Of a DNA stretch of 64,000 nucleotides, positions 1 through 8,606 are shown one piece after another. The notes under the pieces were generated by a model. The model worked only from the letters and a program-made list of their open reading frames with translations, was not told the origin of the DNA and ran no database searches. The stretch spans positions 1 through 64,000 of the forward strand of contig NZ_LAVL01000026.1 in the NCBI RefSeq assembly GCF_001083785.1, read 5' to 3'. This DNA is from Nonomuraea sp. SBT364. Lineage in GTDB: Bacteria; Actinomycetota; Actinomycetes; Streptosporangiales; Streptosporangiaceae. Numbering within the stretch: position 1 is the first letter of the stretch; each line of letters starts with the position of its first letter. The position numbers and the translations under genes are program-made.

Positions 1-486
1 GTGCCGCGGTGAGCGACTACGACCTGGTGCGAAGCGCGATCTTGGGTGGTGCCGACGGAGTTCGGTCGGGTAGAGCCGGACGCCGGGACCCCCTGGACAA
101 TGATCTACTTTGTAAAGGCGGGCGGTGGTTTCGCAGCATTGTTCGGTGCGGATTCCGCAGATGGTGAGCTTGGTGGTGCCGCGCTGGGTGAGGAGTTGGT
201 GGAGGTTGGTGGTGGTGAAGGCGTTGTGGGCGGTTTTGGTGAGGGTGGGTTCGCCGGGGTGTGGGTGGAGGCCGTCCATGAGGCGGACGTGGCCTTGGGC
301 GGGGTCGAAGACGGTGCCGGTTCCGGGGCGTGAGCCGAGGACCCAGATGACGGTGTCTCCGGCGTTTCTGGCGGCTGTGGCGAGGCGGTCGACCTGGGGG
401 ACGATGTCGGGTCTTGAGGTGTGCTGCCAGTCGGGGAGTTGGAGGAAGGAGTTCTGGACGTCGATGACGAGGAGGGCGCTGGTCAT
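1..486 (-). pseudogene. Isochorismatase-family cysteine hydrolase, 3' part replaced
   Basis: Isochorismatase-like hydrolases cleave amide or vinyl-ether bonds; RutB (ureidoacrylate) and N-carbamoylsarcosine amidases belong to the family. All three catalytic residues are visible: Asp9 in LLVIDVQNSF, Lys84 in TLTKTAHNAF and Cys117 in GIRTEQCCETTA. After Leu124 (about position 115) family similarity stops abruptly. The remaining codons to the window edge (Tyr-Lys-Val-Asp-His-Cys, then Arg/Pro-rich) do not match the expected C-terminal Rossmann-like part, and no other frame restores it. The gene therefore appears cut by a rearrangement rather than by a simple frameshift. It follows the NCS1 permease by 85 bp on the same strand, which suggests co-transcription. 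No strong ribosome-binding site precedes the ATG. Whether the fragment is expressed or folds is unknown. Confidence 0.7.
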
Positions 487-571
487 GTCGTTCAGCTTGG
501 TGGCTGGGGGGCCGGCGTTGTAGGCATGGGCTGGTCGGGTTGCGGGCTGATCTGGTCAGTGCTCGCCCTGG

Positions 572-1996
572 TCAGTGCTTGGTGGTGTGGAGCCGCCGGG
601 CGGGCTTCTGGGTTCGTGTGCGGGTGAGCAGGTAGTAGAGGCCGCCGGCGACGAGGCCGCCGGACAGCCATGAGAAGTCGGTGTCGTTCAGTGCCCGGGC
701 GATGGGGCCCTGGGTGAGGGGGACCATGCCGTACTGCCAGCTCCATGCGGCCACGAGTCCGAGGGCGAGGCTGGTCAGGGCGGGCCGGCTGATGGGGCCG
801 TGGGGTGAGGCGTCGGTGTCGTAGAGCGTTTTGACCTCGATGTGTCCGCGGCGGATCACGAAGAAGTCGACGAGCAGGATGGCGGCCCATGGGCTGATCC
901 AGACGAGGATGGAGACCATCCAGTGGTCGAATGCCTGGGCGAAGTCGTCGGCCTGGACGAAGACGGCCAGTACGGCGGAGGCGACCAGGCCGGCGATGAG
1001 GGTGAGTTTCCAGCGGGCGATGCGCAGGCCGATGGACAGTGCGGCCAGTGAGCAGGAGTACAGGTTGAGGATGTTGGTGGCGATGGGGCCGTGCATGACG
1101 AGGAGGAGTACGGGGACCGCGAGCAGGCCGAACGCGTTGGTGACGAGGTCGGAGGGGTCGCTTCCGCTGCCGCTGCTGCTCAGGTAGGCGCCGAGTGCCG
1201 CGAGCCATACGGTGGGCACGTACATGCCGAGGGCTGTTGACCAGAAGACGGAGCGGGGGGAGGCGTCGGTGCGGACGAATCTGCTGTAGTCGGCTGAGTA
1301 GGGGAGCCAGCTGATGCCCCAGCCGATGCCGATGGCGGTCAGGAGTTGTGTCACGGCGGTGAGTTTGTCGCCGGTGGTGGCCGCGGTGGCGGTGGTCCAT
1401 TGGGGGTCGACCTGGAGTACGGCCAGCACTGTCATGATGGCCATGATGAGGACGGTGGCGGGGACGGTGTATTTTTCGAAGGTGCGGATGGCGTAGAAGC
1501 CGTAGAGGGCCAGGAAGAGCTGGCCGCCCATGATGATGGCGGCGACGAGGTATTTCAGGCCGAGGTCGCCGTGGATGCCCATGCGGGCGAGCAGGGCGAG
1601 TACGAGGTCGAGTACGACCCAGGTGTTGACGCCGACCCATCCCATGGTGAGCAGGCCTTGGACGATGCCGGGGATGATCGCGCCTTTGCGGCCGAATGCG
1701 GCGCGGCCGATCACCATCTGGTTGACGCCCGTGCGGTGGCCCATGAGGTTGAAGAGGCCGAACACCGCGCACCCGACGAGGTTGCCGATGGCGATGACGG
1801 TGATGGTTTCGATCAGGCTCAGCCCGAGTGTGACTCCGAGTGATCCCAGGACCCAGTTGATCGGGGCGATGTTGGCTCCGGTCCAGATCCAGAATTGCTG
1901 CCACGGGGTCGAGTCCCGGGATGAGGGTGGGATGGGTTCGACGCCGTGGTCGTCGAAGGGCACGCCTTCGACCGGGCTGGTCGTGTTCGCATGCAT
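572..1996 (-). CDS. NCS1-family cytosine/purine/hydantoin permease
   Basis: A 474-residue integral membrane protein of the nucleobase:cation symporter-1 family, which imports cytosine, purines, allantoin or hydantoins with a cation. About twelve hydrophobic segments are visible. The family hallmarks include a Trp-rich N-terminal stretch (WQQFWIWTGANIAPINW), the GHRTGVNQMVIGRAAFG loop and the SWLPYSADYSRF segment of helix 6. The ATG at 1996 follows a strong AAGGAGG ribosome-binding site, so longer upstream frames are artefacts. It is divergent from the PucR regulator at 2099 and upstream of the isochorismatase fragment, which points to uptake of a nitrogenous ring compound under PucR control. 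The exact substrate cannot be read from the sequence. Confidence 0.92.
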   Translation of the reverse strand: MHANTTSPVEGVPFDDHGVEPIPPSSRDSTPWQQFWIWTGANIAPINWVLGSLGVTLGLSLIETITVIAIGNLVGCAVFGLFNLMGHRTGVNQMVIGRAAFGRKGAIIPGIVQGLLTMGWVGVNTWVVLDLVLALLARMGIHGDLGLKYLVAAIIMGGQLFLALYGFYAIRTFEKYTVPATVLIMAIMTVLAVLQVDPQWTTATAATTGDKLTAVTQLLTAIGIGWGISWLPYSADYSRFVRTDASPRSVFWSTALGMYVPTVWLAALGAYLSSSGSGSDPSDLVTNAFGLLAVPVLLLVMHGPIATNILNLYSCSLAALSIGLRIARWKLTLIAGLVASAVLAVFVQADDFAQAFDHWMVSILVWISPWAAILLVDFFVIRRGHIEVKTLYDTDASPHGPISRPALTSLALGLVAAWSWQYGMVPLTQGPIARALNDTDFSWLSGGLVAGGLYYLLTRTRTQKPARRLHTTKH

Positions 1997-2017
1997 GGTG
2001 GCCTCCTTGGTGAGATA

Positions 2018-2091
2018 CCCCACACAATCAGGCTGAAGAAGCAAAATGCAGTGGATGAACGTCCAGGGGATGCTCGTGGGGTTGTGTAGAG
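2018..2091. promoter_or_regulatory. Candidate PucR control region between permease and pucR-like gene
   Basis: The 102-bp gap between the divergent permease and regulator contains two similar elements in opposite orientation. The minus strand reads ATTGTGTGGGG at 2018-2028 and the plus strand reads GTTGTGTAGAG at 2081-2091. Each lies close to one of the two start codons, as expected for sites of a regulator that acts on itself and its neighbour. This assignment is inference from symmetry only. Confidence 0.35.
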
Positions 2092-2098
2092 TCACACC

Positions 2099-3658
2099 AT
2101 GTTCACGCTGCGGTCTTTGACGGATCGGCCCTCGCTGGAGTTGCGGGTGCTGGTGGCGGGTCGGCCCGGCGCGTTGGAGGAGCCTGTCGCCTGGGTGCAC
2201 AACACGGAGCTGCCGGATCCGTCGAGTTATGTGCGTGAGGGCGAGCTGGTGATGACGAACGGGCTGTGGCTCGATCGGGTGCCGGCGGCGCGGTTCGTGC
2301 GGAACGTCAAGGGGGCCAGGGCTGCCGGGATCTTGTTCGGGTTGCGTGATGAGTTGCCCCGCACGCCGGAGGAGCTGGTGGAGGCGTGCCGGGCGGAGGA
2401 GTTGCCGCTGCTGGAGATCTCCATCGCCGTGCCGTTCACGGCTGTGTCTCAGGCGGCGGCCGAGATGCTGGCCGATGAGCGTAAGCAGTCGCTGGTCGGC
2501 ATGGTGCGCCGGGGGGATGCTCTGGCCACGGCGATCTCGCGGGGTGCGGGCGCTTCCGGTGTGCTCGACGTGCTGCGGCGTGATCATGATCTTCCGCTGG
2601 CGGTGATCGATCGGATGGCGCGCCCGCTCGCGGTGGCCGGCGCCGTTCTCGGCGGTGAGCAGTTGCGTGCGGTGGCGGCGGCGCTGTCCCGTCATCCTCC
2701 CGCTTTGGAGGTGGATGTGGGGGAGCCGGGCCGTGCGGCGTTGTTCCCGGTCGGCGCGGTGGGTGACATCGATGCGGCGCTCATCTGCCTGCGTCCGCTG
2801 CGTGAGCTCACGGCGGCCGAGCGGGAGGCGTTGGAGCAGTCGGCGAGGTTTCTCAGCTTGGAGGTCGCCAAGCAGCAGGCGGTGCAGGCGATCGAGCTGC
2901 GCTTCGCGAGCGAGTTGCTGGAGATGATCCTGTCCGGTGGCCGGCGTGCGGCGGAGGTTCCGGGACGGTTGCGTGCCTTCGGGGTGGATCCGAACGGTCC
3001 GCTGGCGGTGTGCGCGGTGGCGTTCGCGCTGGGGGAGGTGGCCACCGTTCATGGGCTGGCGGAGGTGGTCGGGGAGTTCTTCGCGTCGGAAGGCGTTCCG
3101 GCGGTTGTGGCGGGCGGTACGCAGGATGTGGTGGCGGTGTTGCCGTGGCGGCAGCCCGAGGGGGAGCTGCCCCGGCTCGCGCAGCGTCTGGTGCGGTCGG
3201 TCGAGCAGCGGTTCCCGGGGTTGCGTCCGGTCGCGGGTCTGGGTGGTCTCGCTCTTCATGCGGCTGAGCTGCGTCCTCAGTTGCTGCAGGCGAGGGAGGC
3301 GTGCCAGGTGGTGCGGCGCGGCCGGTCGGGGCCGGTCGTGCGGGCGTTCGCGGAGCTCGGTACGCACAGGTTGCTTCTGGGGCTGGTCGAGCCGGAGACT
3401 TTGCGGCAGTTCGCGGGCAAGTTGCTGGCGCCGTTGAAGGAGCATGACGCGCGGCGGGGTGGTGAGCTGGAGCTGACGTTGCGGACGTTTCTCGACCATG
3501 ACGGGCAGTGGGCGGCCACGGCCACGGCGCTGCACGTGCATGTCAACACTCTGCGCAACCGGCTTGGCAAGATCGCCGAGTTGACCGGCAGGGATGTGGG
3601 GCGCACGGAGGATCGGGTGGATCTGTTCCTGGCGCTGACGATCGAGGCGATGGATTGA
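2099..3658 (+). CDS. PucR-family transcriptional regulator
   Basis: A 519-residue regulator with the PucR layout. An N-terminal PucR domain covers about residues 1-125 (it includes WVHNTELPDPSSYVREGELV), a GGDEF-like CdaR middle domain lies around 290-400, and a C-terminal PucR-type helix-turn-helix lies around 450-515 (ALHVHVNTLRNRLGKI). Members of this family regulate purine, allantoin, GABA or glycolate use in response to the metabolite. It is divergent from the NCS1 permease and convergent with the deacetylase operon, so it probably controls both flanking catabolic units. The ATG at 2099 sits directly after the candidate operator. The family call is secure; the ligand is unknown. Confidence 0.93.
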   Translation: MFTLRSLTDRPSLELRVLVAGRPGALEEPVAWVHNTELPDPSSYVREGELVMTNGLWLDRVPAARFVRNVKGARAAGILFGLRDELPRTPEELVEACRAEELPLLEISIAVPFTAVSQAAAEMLADERKQSLVGMVRRGDALATAISRGAGASGVLDVLRRDHDLPLAVIDRMARPLAVAGAVLGGEQLRAVAAALSRHPPALEVDVGEPGRAALFPVGAVGDIDAALICLRPLRELTAAEREALEQSARFLSLEVAKQQAVQAIELRFASELLEMILSGGRRAAEVPGRLRAFGVDPNGPLAVCAVAFALGEVATVHGLAEVVGEFFASEGVPAVVAGGTQDVVAVLPWRQPEGELPRLAQRLVRSVEQRFPGLRPVAGLGGLALHAAELRPQLLQAREACQVVRRGRSGPVVRAFAELGTHRLLLGLVEPETLRQFAGKLLAPLKEHDARRGGELELTLRTFLDHDGQWAATATALHVHVNTLRNRLGKIAELTGRDVGRTEDRVDLFLALTIEAMD

Positions 3659-3661
3659 GCC

Positions 3662-3686
3662 GGGCCCCGGCGTGAGCCCGGGGTCC
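3662..3686. terminator. Candidate bidirectional hairpin terminator
   Basis: Between the convergent PucR gene (stop 3658) and the deacetylase gene (stop 3697), GGGCCCCGG at 3662-3670 pairs with CCGGGGTCC at 3678-3686, with one G-T pair and a 7-nt loop. There is no U tract, as is common in GC-rich actinomycetes. Confidence 0.5.
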
Positions 3687-3696
3687 GGGTCCTCGT

Positions 3697-4608
3697 TCAG
3701 TGCGGGTAGACGTCGGGTTCCGCGGCCGGGGGCTGTGGGTGGCGGATGGTCAGTGCGGGGTCGGCGGCGGCTGTCCGGGCGACGTCGGCGCATCGTGCGA
3801 AGGTCACGTCGGCGCGGCTGAGGGCGTACTCCAGGAAGCGTCGCAGTGCCAGGGCGCGGCCGGGCCGGCCGGACAGGAAGGGGTGCAGGCACAGGTTGAA
3901 CAGGCCGCCGTAGTGGCGCATCCCGTCGAGTTCGGCCCGCCACAGTTCGATCACCTTCGCGGGTGATTCGATGACGGAGCCGATATGCGGGGCGGGCAGG
4001 TAGGCGTACTGCTCCCAGTCGTCGAGCGACCAGTGCACGGGCAGTTCGACGACCTCGCCCGCCGGGGTGGCCACCTTGTACGGGCGGTCGTCGCCCATGA
4101 GGGAGGAGTCGTAGGTCAGGCCGTGTTCGGCGACGAGGCCGGTGGTCTGCCAGGACGCCTCCCACAGGGCGGCGCGGTGTCCGTGGATCTCGATGTCCTG
4201 TCGGTCGAACACGGCCAGGGCGCGTTCGAAGTCGGCGCGTTCCTCCTCGGCCGTCATCGAGGTGGGCGGCCGGTGGCTGTAGGAGTGGTGTGCCACTTCG
4301 TGGCCGTGCTCGGCGATCGACGGGGCGAGCCAGGGGCGGTGCTCGGCCACCCAGCCGGGCACGAAGAACGTGGCGGGGACGGACAGGTCGGCCAGGAGGT
4401 CGAGGATGCGGGGCAGTCCGACGTCCGGGCCGTAGGCCTGGTGGGACATGGTGCTCGCGTGTTCGGCGAAGTCGCGGCCGTGCGCCAGCACGGGTGTCTC
4501 CGCGTCCACGTCGAACGTCAGGGTCACCACCGCGGCGGCCCGTCCCTGCCATCCGTGGCCCGGCTCGTCGGCGTCGCCGGGCCGGCCGTCCGGCTCGCCG
4601 GGGTTCAA
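3697..4608 (-). CDS. Polysaccharide deacetylase (PuuE/imidase-like)
   Basis: A carbohydrate-esterase-4 / NodB-fold metal hydrolase of about 303 residues. The metal-binding Asp is in TLTFDVDAE and the two histidines are in HEVAHHSYSH. The overall sequence resembles the allantoinase PuuE, cyclic imidase and HpPgdA branch rather than cell-wall deacetylases, and there is no signal peptide. This suggests a cytoplasmic cyclic-amide hydrolase. The start is uncertain. A TTG at 4608 overlaps the stop codon of the upstream flavoprotein gene, which would give translational coupling; the alternative is the GTG just before TLTFDVD. It is the last gene of a DUF1989-flavoprotein-deacetylase operon that converges on pucR. 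In context it likely opens a ring in purine, pyrimidine, hydantoin or imide breakdown. Confidence 0.82.
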   Translation of the reverse strand: MNPGEPDGRPGDADEPGHGWQGRAAAVVTLTFDVDAETPVLAHGRDFAEHASTMSHQAYGPDVGLPRILDLLADLSVPATFFVPGWVAEHRPWLAPSIAEHGHEVAHHSYSHRPPTSMTAEEERADFERALAVFDRQDIEIHGHRAALWEASWQTTGLVAEHGLTYDSSLMGDDRPYKVATPAGEVVELPVHWSLDDWEQYAYLPAPHIGSVIESPAKVIELWRAELDGMRHYGGLFNLCLHPFLSGRPGRALALRRFLEYALSRADVTFARCADVARTAAADPALTIRHPQPPAAEPDVYPH

Positions 4609-5726
4609 GCCGGCACCTGGCCCGCGGCGCGCCAGAGGCGGGCGTTGCTCAGGGTGGCCATCGGCTGGAGCATCTCGTGGTCGAAGGCCGCCAGGGGCAG
4701 GCTCTGGGCGAGACGGCGGGGCAGGTCGGGGTTGGCCAGCGCGCCCCTGCCGATGGTGACGATGTCGGCGTGGCCGTCCTCGAGGACGCTGGCCGCCTGG
4801 GTGAGGTCGTGCATGCCGCCGTTGGCGAGGACGGGCAGTCCGGTCACCTTGCGGGCCAGGCCGGTGATGGTGACGCCGCCGTCGAGAGTCGCGGTTTCCA
4901 CCCAGTCCCGTCCTTCGCTCGCGATGTGCAGGTAGGTCGCGCCGGCCTCGGCCAGGGCGGCGAAGATGATCTCCGCGTCGCGTGAGCCGCCCGCCCATCG
5001 GTGGGTGAAGTCGTTGACCTTGCCCTGCGACAGCCGGATGCCCACGACGAAGCGGGGGCCGGTCGCCGCGCGGATGGCGGAGACGATCTCGGCTGCCAGG
5101 CGTACGCGGTTGGCGACCATGCCACCGTAGCGGTCGTAGCGCTGGTTGGTGTAGTCGGTCAGGAACTGGTCGACGAGGTAGCCGTTCGCGCCGTGCACTT
5201 CGACGCCGGCGAATCCGGCGCGCTGGGCGCGGATGGCGGCGTCCACGAAGCCGGTGAGGGCGTGTTCGATGTCGTCGCCGGTCATGGCGCGCGGGGTGGG
5301 CCAGGGGCCGTGGCCGCCGTATTCGGGCATCTTCTCGCCGAGCGGCCGGACGGCGGACGGTGCGAGGGTGTCGTCGCGGTAGCGGTTGCCTTGTGAGATC
5401 GCGCCCGCGTGCATGAGCTGGAGGATCATCGACGCGCCTCGGGCGTGCACGCGTGTGACGATCTCGTGCCAGGCGGCTTCGTGGGCGGCGGTGACGATGC
5501 CCGGCTGGTTGAGGTATCCCTGGCTGTAGTGGGTGTCGGTGTAGGTTCCCTCGGTCAGGACGAGGGCGAAGCCGCCGTCGGCGAAGGCCGTGTAGTAGTC
5601 GGCCATGTCGTCCGTCGGCGTGCCGTCGGCGGCGGCGGAGACTCTGGACATGGGCGCGACCGCGAGCCGGTTGGCGAGGTCGAGGTCGCCGATTCGGTCC
5701 GGGCGCAGGGCAGGATGGTCGTTCAT
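4605..5726 (-). CDS. Old Yellow Enzyme-family NADH:flavin oxidoreductase
   Basis: A 373-residue TIM-barrel FMN enzyme. Recognisable elements are the N-terminal LANRLAVAPMSR strand, QLMHAGAISQGN, the substrate-binding pair in GVEVHGANGYLVDQFL (His and Asn), the NQRYDRYGG segment and the phosphate-binding IVTIGRGALANPD near the C-terminus. Such enzymes reduce activated C=C bonds or oxidise related substrates with NAD(P)H. It sits 7 bp downstream of the DUF1989 gene and overlaps the deacetylase start by 4 bp, so the three form an operon. In this context it may reduce a ring double bond before hydrolysis, but no known pathway is matched exactly. Confidence 0.92.
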   Translation of the reverse strand: MNDHPALRPDRIGDLDLANRLAVAPMSRVSAAADGTPTDDMADYYTAFADGGFALVLTEGTYTDTHYSQGYLNQPGIVTAAHEAAWHEIVTRVHARGASMILQLMHAGAISQGNRYRDDTLAPSAVRPLGEKMPEYGGHGPWPTPRAMTGDDIEHALTGFVDAAIRAQRAGFAGVEVHGANGYLVDQFLTDYTNQRYDRYGGMVANRVRLAAEIVSAIRAATGPRFVVGIRLSQGKVNDFTHRWAGGSRDAEIIFAALAEAGATYLHIASEGRDWVETATLDGGVTITGLARKVTGLPVLANGGMHDLTQAASVLEDGHADIVTIGRGALANPDLPRRLAQSLPLAAFDHEMLQPMATLSNARLWRAAGQVPA

Positions 5727-5733
5727 CGTTGTC

Positions 5734-6324
5734 TCACTCCTTGTCTAGCAGATCGATGGCCAGCGGGGTCGGCTTGTGGCCGTTGATGCCGACCAGGTCC
5801 TGGGGGCATGCCGAGAGCACGAACAGGCAGTCCATCGCGGCTTCGAAGGTGATGGCGTCGCCTGGGCGGCTGGTCGAGGTGAGCCAGCTCAGCCGGCCGT
5901 CGCCGGCGACGGGGATCCGCATGAACACGTTGACGGGCTGGGGGACGGCCGGGACGGCCAGGCCGAGCTTCGCCAGGCTCGCGGTCAGGTTGTCGGCGCA
6001 GGAGGCGTGGCCGGGGGCGCCGAGGTCGCGATAGCGTGCCGGGTCGCAGGCGGCGATGAGCATGTCGTGCTCGCCCGGTGAGGTGTCGGCGGCGAGGGTG
6101 AGGATGGGCCTGCGCCGGTCGGTGACGAACGGTCCCCCGGGGGCGGGGAACAGGCGGCTGGTGGTGGCCCGGGTGTGGGAGGCGCTGAGGTGTTCGCTCA
6201 CGTCGTCGGCGGCGAAGGCGAACACGTCGCCGACCTGGCCGCCTTCGAGGTCGACCACGCGTACGCGCTGACCGGCGCTGACCTTGACCGCCCGCCCTTG
6301 TGTGGCAGGCACGATGACTCGCAT
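5734..6324 (-). CDS. DUF1989 / urea carboxylase-associated family protein
   Basis: A protein of about 196 residues of the DUF1989 family, first noted beside urea carboxylase and allophanate hydrolase genes. Visible family features are the VRVVDLEGGQVGDVFAF strand, HLSASHTRATTSRL, the Cys in SCADNL, PVNVFMRIPV, and the C-terminal LSACPQDLVGINGH motif with Cys and His typical of metal binding. The ATG at 6324 is chosen; a GTG two codons upstream and a TTG further up are also possible. It is the first gene of the operon with the flavoprotein and deacetylase. Family members take part in urea, guanidine and amine nitrogen use, and the biochemical role of many remains unclear. Confidence 0.88.
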   Translation of the reverse strand: MRVIVPATQGRAVKVSAGQRVRVVDLEGGQVGDVFAFAADDVSEHLSASHTRATTSRLFPAPGGPFVTDRRRPILTLAADTSPGEHDMLIAACDPARYRDLGAPGHASCADNLTASLAKLGLAVPAVPQPVNVFMRIPVAGDGRLSWLTSTSRPGDAITFEAAMDCLFVLSACPQDLVGINGHKPTPLAIDLLDKE

Positions 6325-6536
6325 GCCCACAGCCAATCAGTGGCCTCGTCACCGCGGCCATGGAGATTGGCATCGGATTGTGTTCCGGAGGTGGAGGTTC
6401 ACACAGTGCGGGTGGTTTCTCCATCGTCGGTGCCAGCGGGTCCCCGGAACCGGTGATGTGCCGATGCCGGCCGGCAAGCCGGCATGTCGAACGGGTGTGT
6501 GCGGCGTAGATGTCCGGCTGTGATGATGAGCTGCCG

Positions 6537-7967
6537 TCAGCTGCCTGTGCGGGTGTCGCCGGGTGATGTCGAAGTGACCTGTTGCGCTGGCTTTGCGGCT
6601 TGGGGCTTGCGCAGGGTGCGGGCCACCGCCGCACCGGCGAGGGTCAGTGCGGCCGCCAGCAAGGCAGCGGCTCGTAGTCCATCGGTGGTGGCGGCACCGG
6701 CAGGGCCGGTGTTGATGACGGCGACCAGGACGGCCAATCCGACCGCGCTGCCGATCTGCTGGGTGGTGGAGGCCATCGCCGAGGCGATGCCTTGACGTTC
6801 TGGTGCGACACCGGTGGAGGCGGCCACGAACATGGCCGTCCAGGCAATGCCCTGTGCGAGGCTGGTCATGACGATGCCGGGCAAGAGTACGGCGTAGCCG
6901 CCGTGGGGGGACAGCGCCAGCCCGAATGTGATCATCCCGGCTGCCCCCAGCCCCAGGCCGGTGAGCAGCGTGGTGCGGGTGCCTGTGCGGATCAGCATCC
7001 GCTCGCTCACCTTGGTGCCTGCCAGGGCCATGAGGCCCCCCGGCAGGAAGGCCAAGCCCGTCGCCAGAGCGTCGAAGCCGCGCAGGTCCTGGAGGTAGAC
7101 GGTCAGGATGTAGTACTGCGCGCCGAACGTCCCCATGAAGATGAACGTGACCGCCATGGCGGCGGTGAGACTGCGGTTGATGAACAGCCGCAGCGGCATC
7201 AGCGGCTCGGCGGAGCGAGCCTCGATCGTGACGAACAGTCCCAGGAAGGCTGCCGCCGCGAGCAAGGCGCCCACGATGGTCGGGCTGCCCCATCCCGCCT
7301 CCGGGCCCTGAACCAGCCCGAAGACAAGCAGTGTGGACCCCAGTGTGGCACTGAGCGCGCCGGGGAGATCGAAACCGCCGCGTCTGTCGCTACGAGGTTC
7401 CGTGGGAAACAGGGCAAACGTTGCGGCAATGGCGACGGCGGCGAGGGGAACGTTGACGAAGAACACCGACTCCCAGCCCAGGGCATCGGTGAGAACGCCG
7501 CCCAGCAGGGAGCCGAGCGCGAGCCCGACCCCTCCGGCGCCGCCCCAGACCGCCAGGGCTCGGCTGCGCGCGGGCCCCTCGGTGAACGTGGTGTTTATCA
7601 GTGACAGCGTGGCCGGCAGAAGCAGTGCGCCGCCGAGTCCCTGCGCGGCCCTGGCCGCGATCAGCAGGGCGGGGGAGGTGGCCAGCCCGCCGGCCAGGGA
7701 TGCGATGCCGTACAGGGCCAGTGCGGCAGCGAACATCTGGCGCCGCCCCAGCAGGTCGGCGGCTCGCCCGCCCAGGAGCAGGAACCCGCCGAACGCGACG
7801 GCATACGCGCTGACCACCCATTGCAGCGTCTGCGTGGAGAATCCGATCTGGCGGCCGATCTCCGGCAGCGCCACATAGACGATGTTGTAGTCAATGGCGC
7901 TGATGAACTGGGCGAAGGCCAGCAGCGCCAGCATCAGGCCGTTCCGTGATCTCCAGGATCCAGGCAT
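6537..7967 (-). CDS. MFS drug exporter, DHA2 family (14 TM)
   Basis: A 476-residue proton-driven exporter of the EmrB/QacA class. It begins with a helix containing FISAIDYNIVYVALPEIG, has the motif-A loop GRAADLLGRRQMF after helix 2, and has a motif-C-like stretch in helix 5 (GGAGGVGLALGSLLGGVL). Fourteen hydrophobic segments fit the length. The ATG at 7967 follows GAGGAAGG; an upstream in-frame start would run into the operator and is unlikely. It lies downstream of a TetR repressor gene on the same strand, and both genes carry the same operator-like sequence. Likely role: efflux of a toxic hydrophobic compound that the TetR protein senses. Confidence 0.92.
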   Translation of the reverse strand: MPGSWRSRNGLMLALLAFAQFISAIDYNIVYVALPEIGRQIGFSTQTLQWVVSAYAVAFGGFLLLGGRAADLLGRRQMFAAALALYGIASLAGGLATSPALLIAARAAQGLGGALLLPATLSLINTTFTEGPARSRALAVWGGAGGVGLALGSLLGGVLTDALGWESVFFVNVPLAAVAIAATFALFPTEPRSDRRGGFDLPGALSATLGSTLLVFGLVQGPEAGWGSPTIVGALLAAAAFLGLFVTIEARSAEPLMPLRLFINRSLTAAMAVTFIFMGTFGAQYYILTVYLQDLRGFDALATGLAFLPGGLMALAGTKVSERMLIRTGTRTTLLTGLGLGAAGMITFGLALSPHGGYAVLLPGIVMTSLAQGIAWTAMFVAASTGVAPERQGIASAMASTTQQIGSAVGLAVLVAVINTGPAGAATTDGLRAAALLAAALTLAGAAVARTLRKPQAAKPAQQVTSTSPGDTRTGS

Positions 7968-7992
7968 GGACACCTTCCTCGCACACAAGAGA

Positions 7993-8010
7993 GAGTGATT
8001 GACCACTCAC
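7993..8010. promoter_or_regulatory. Candidate TetR operator upstream of MFS exporter
   Basis: The sequence GAGTGATTGACCACTCAC contains an inverted repeat (GAGTG, 6-bp spacer, CACTC). It matches the element before the TetR gene at 8607-8626 in the core GAGT-n-AT-n-n-ACCACTCAC. It lies 26 bp upstream of the exporter ATG. Confidence 0.65.
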
Positions 8011-8057
8011 CGTCCAGCCAAAAAACACGGGCCGCCCGCACGCGGCCCGATGACGAC

Positions 8058-8606
8058 TCAGCCGAGCAAGGTGCGCGCCCACCGCGCATCCAGCGCGGCC
8101 GCGTCGATGCCGACGAGAACATTGGCCAGCAAGCCGTCACCGAAGAACCGGCGGATCTGCTCGTCGGAGGCGCCCGAGGCCGCCCGCACGTACTCGACCT
8201 GCTTGGCATAGCACGCCCGCACCGCCTCACGAATCGCCGGCTCGCTGCTCGCGCACGTGGCGTGCAGCAGCACCAGGAGCAGATCGCGATCGGCGATCAG
8301 CTCCGCGTACGCGGCGGCCATCGCGGCCAGCGTTGCGGCAGGCTCGGCCGTGGCGGCGGCCGCCGCACCCTCGGCATGGCATTCGCGGATCCGCGACGAG
8401 CAGTAGTCCACGACCGCGACGAACAGCGCCTCCTTGTCGGGGAAGAGCCGGTACAGGTACGCCTGCGAGATGCCTGCGGCCTTGGCGACCTCTGTCGTGG
8501 TGGTGCCGTAGTAACCACGTGCCGCGAAGGCCTTGATCGCCGTGCGCAGGACGGTGTGGCGTCGCTCCTCCGCCGTCGACAGCCGGCGCGACCTCGTCAT
8601 CGTCAT
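8058..8606 (-). CDS. TetR-family repressor of the adjacent MFS exporter
   Basis: A 182-residue TetR regulator. The N-terminal helix-turn-helix is clear (TTTEVAKAAGISQAYLYRLF, about residues 35-54), followed by an Ala-rich all-helical ligand-binding domain. Two ATG codons, 8606 and 8600, are possible starts; both directly follow the palindromic operator, so repressor binding would block its own transcription. It precedes the exporter gene by about 90 bp on the same strand. The pair forms a standard ligand-inducible efflux module; the ligand is unknown. Confidence 0.92.
   Translation of the reverse strand: MTMTRSRRLSTAEERRHTVLRTAIKAFAARGYYGTTTTEVAKAAGISQAYLYRLFPDKEALFVAVVDYCSSRIRECHAEGAAAAATAEPAATLAAMAAAYAELIADRDLLLVLLHATCASSEPAIREAVRACYAKQVEYVRAASGASDEQIRRFFGDGLLANVLVGIDAAALDARWARTLLG

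Noticed and set aside
572..4552. A 1326-codon open frame on the minus strand
   Set aside because: Only its last 474 codons (from the ATG at 1996) encode a protein, the NCS1 permease. The rest runs antisense through pucR and is an effect of high GC content.
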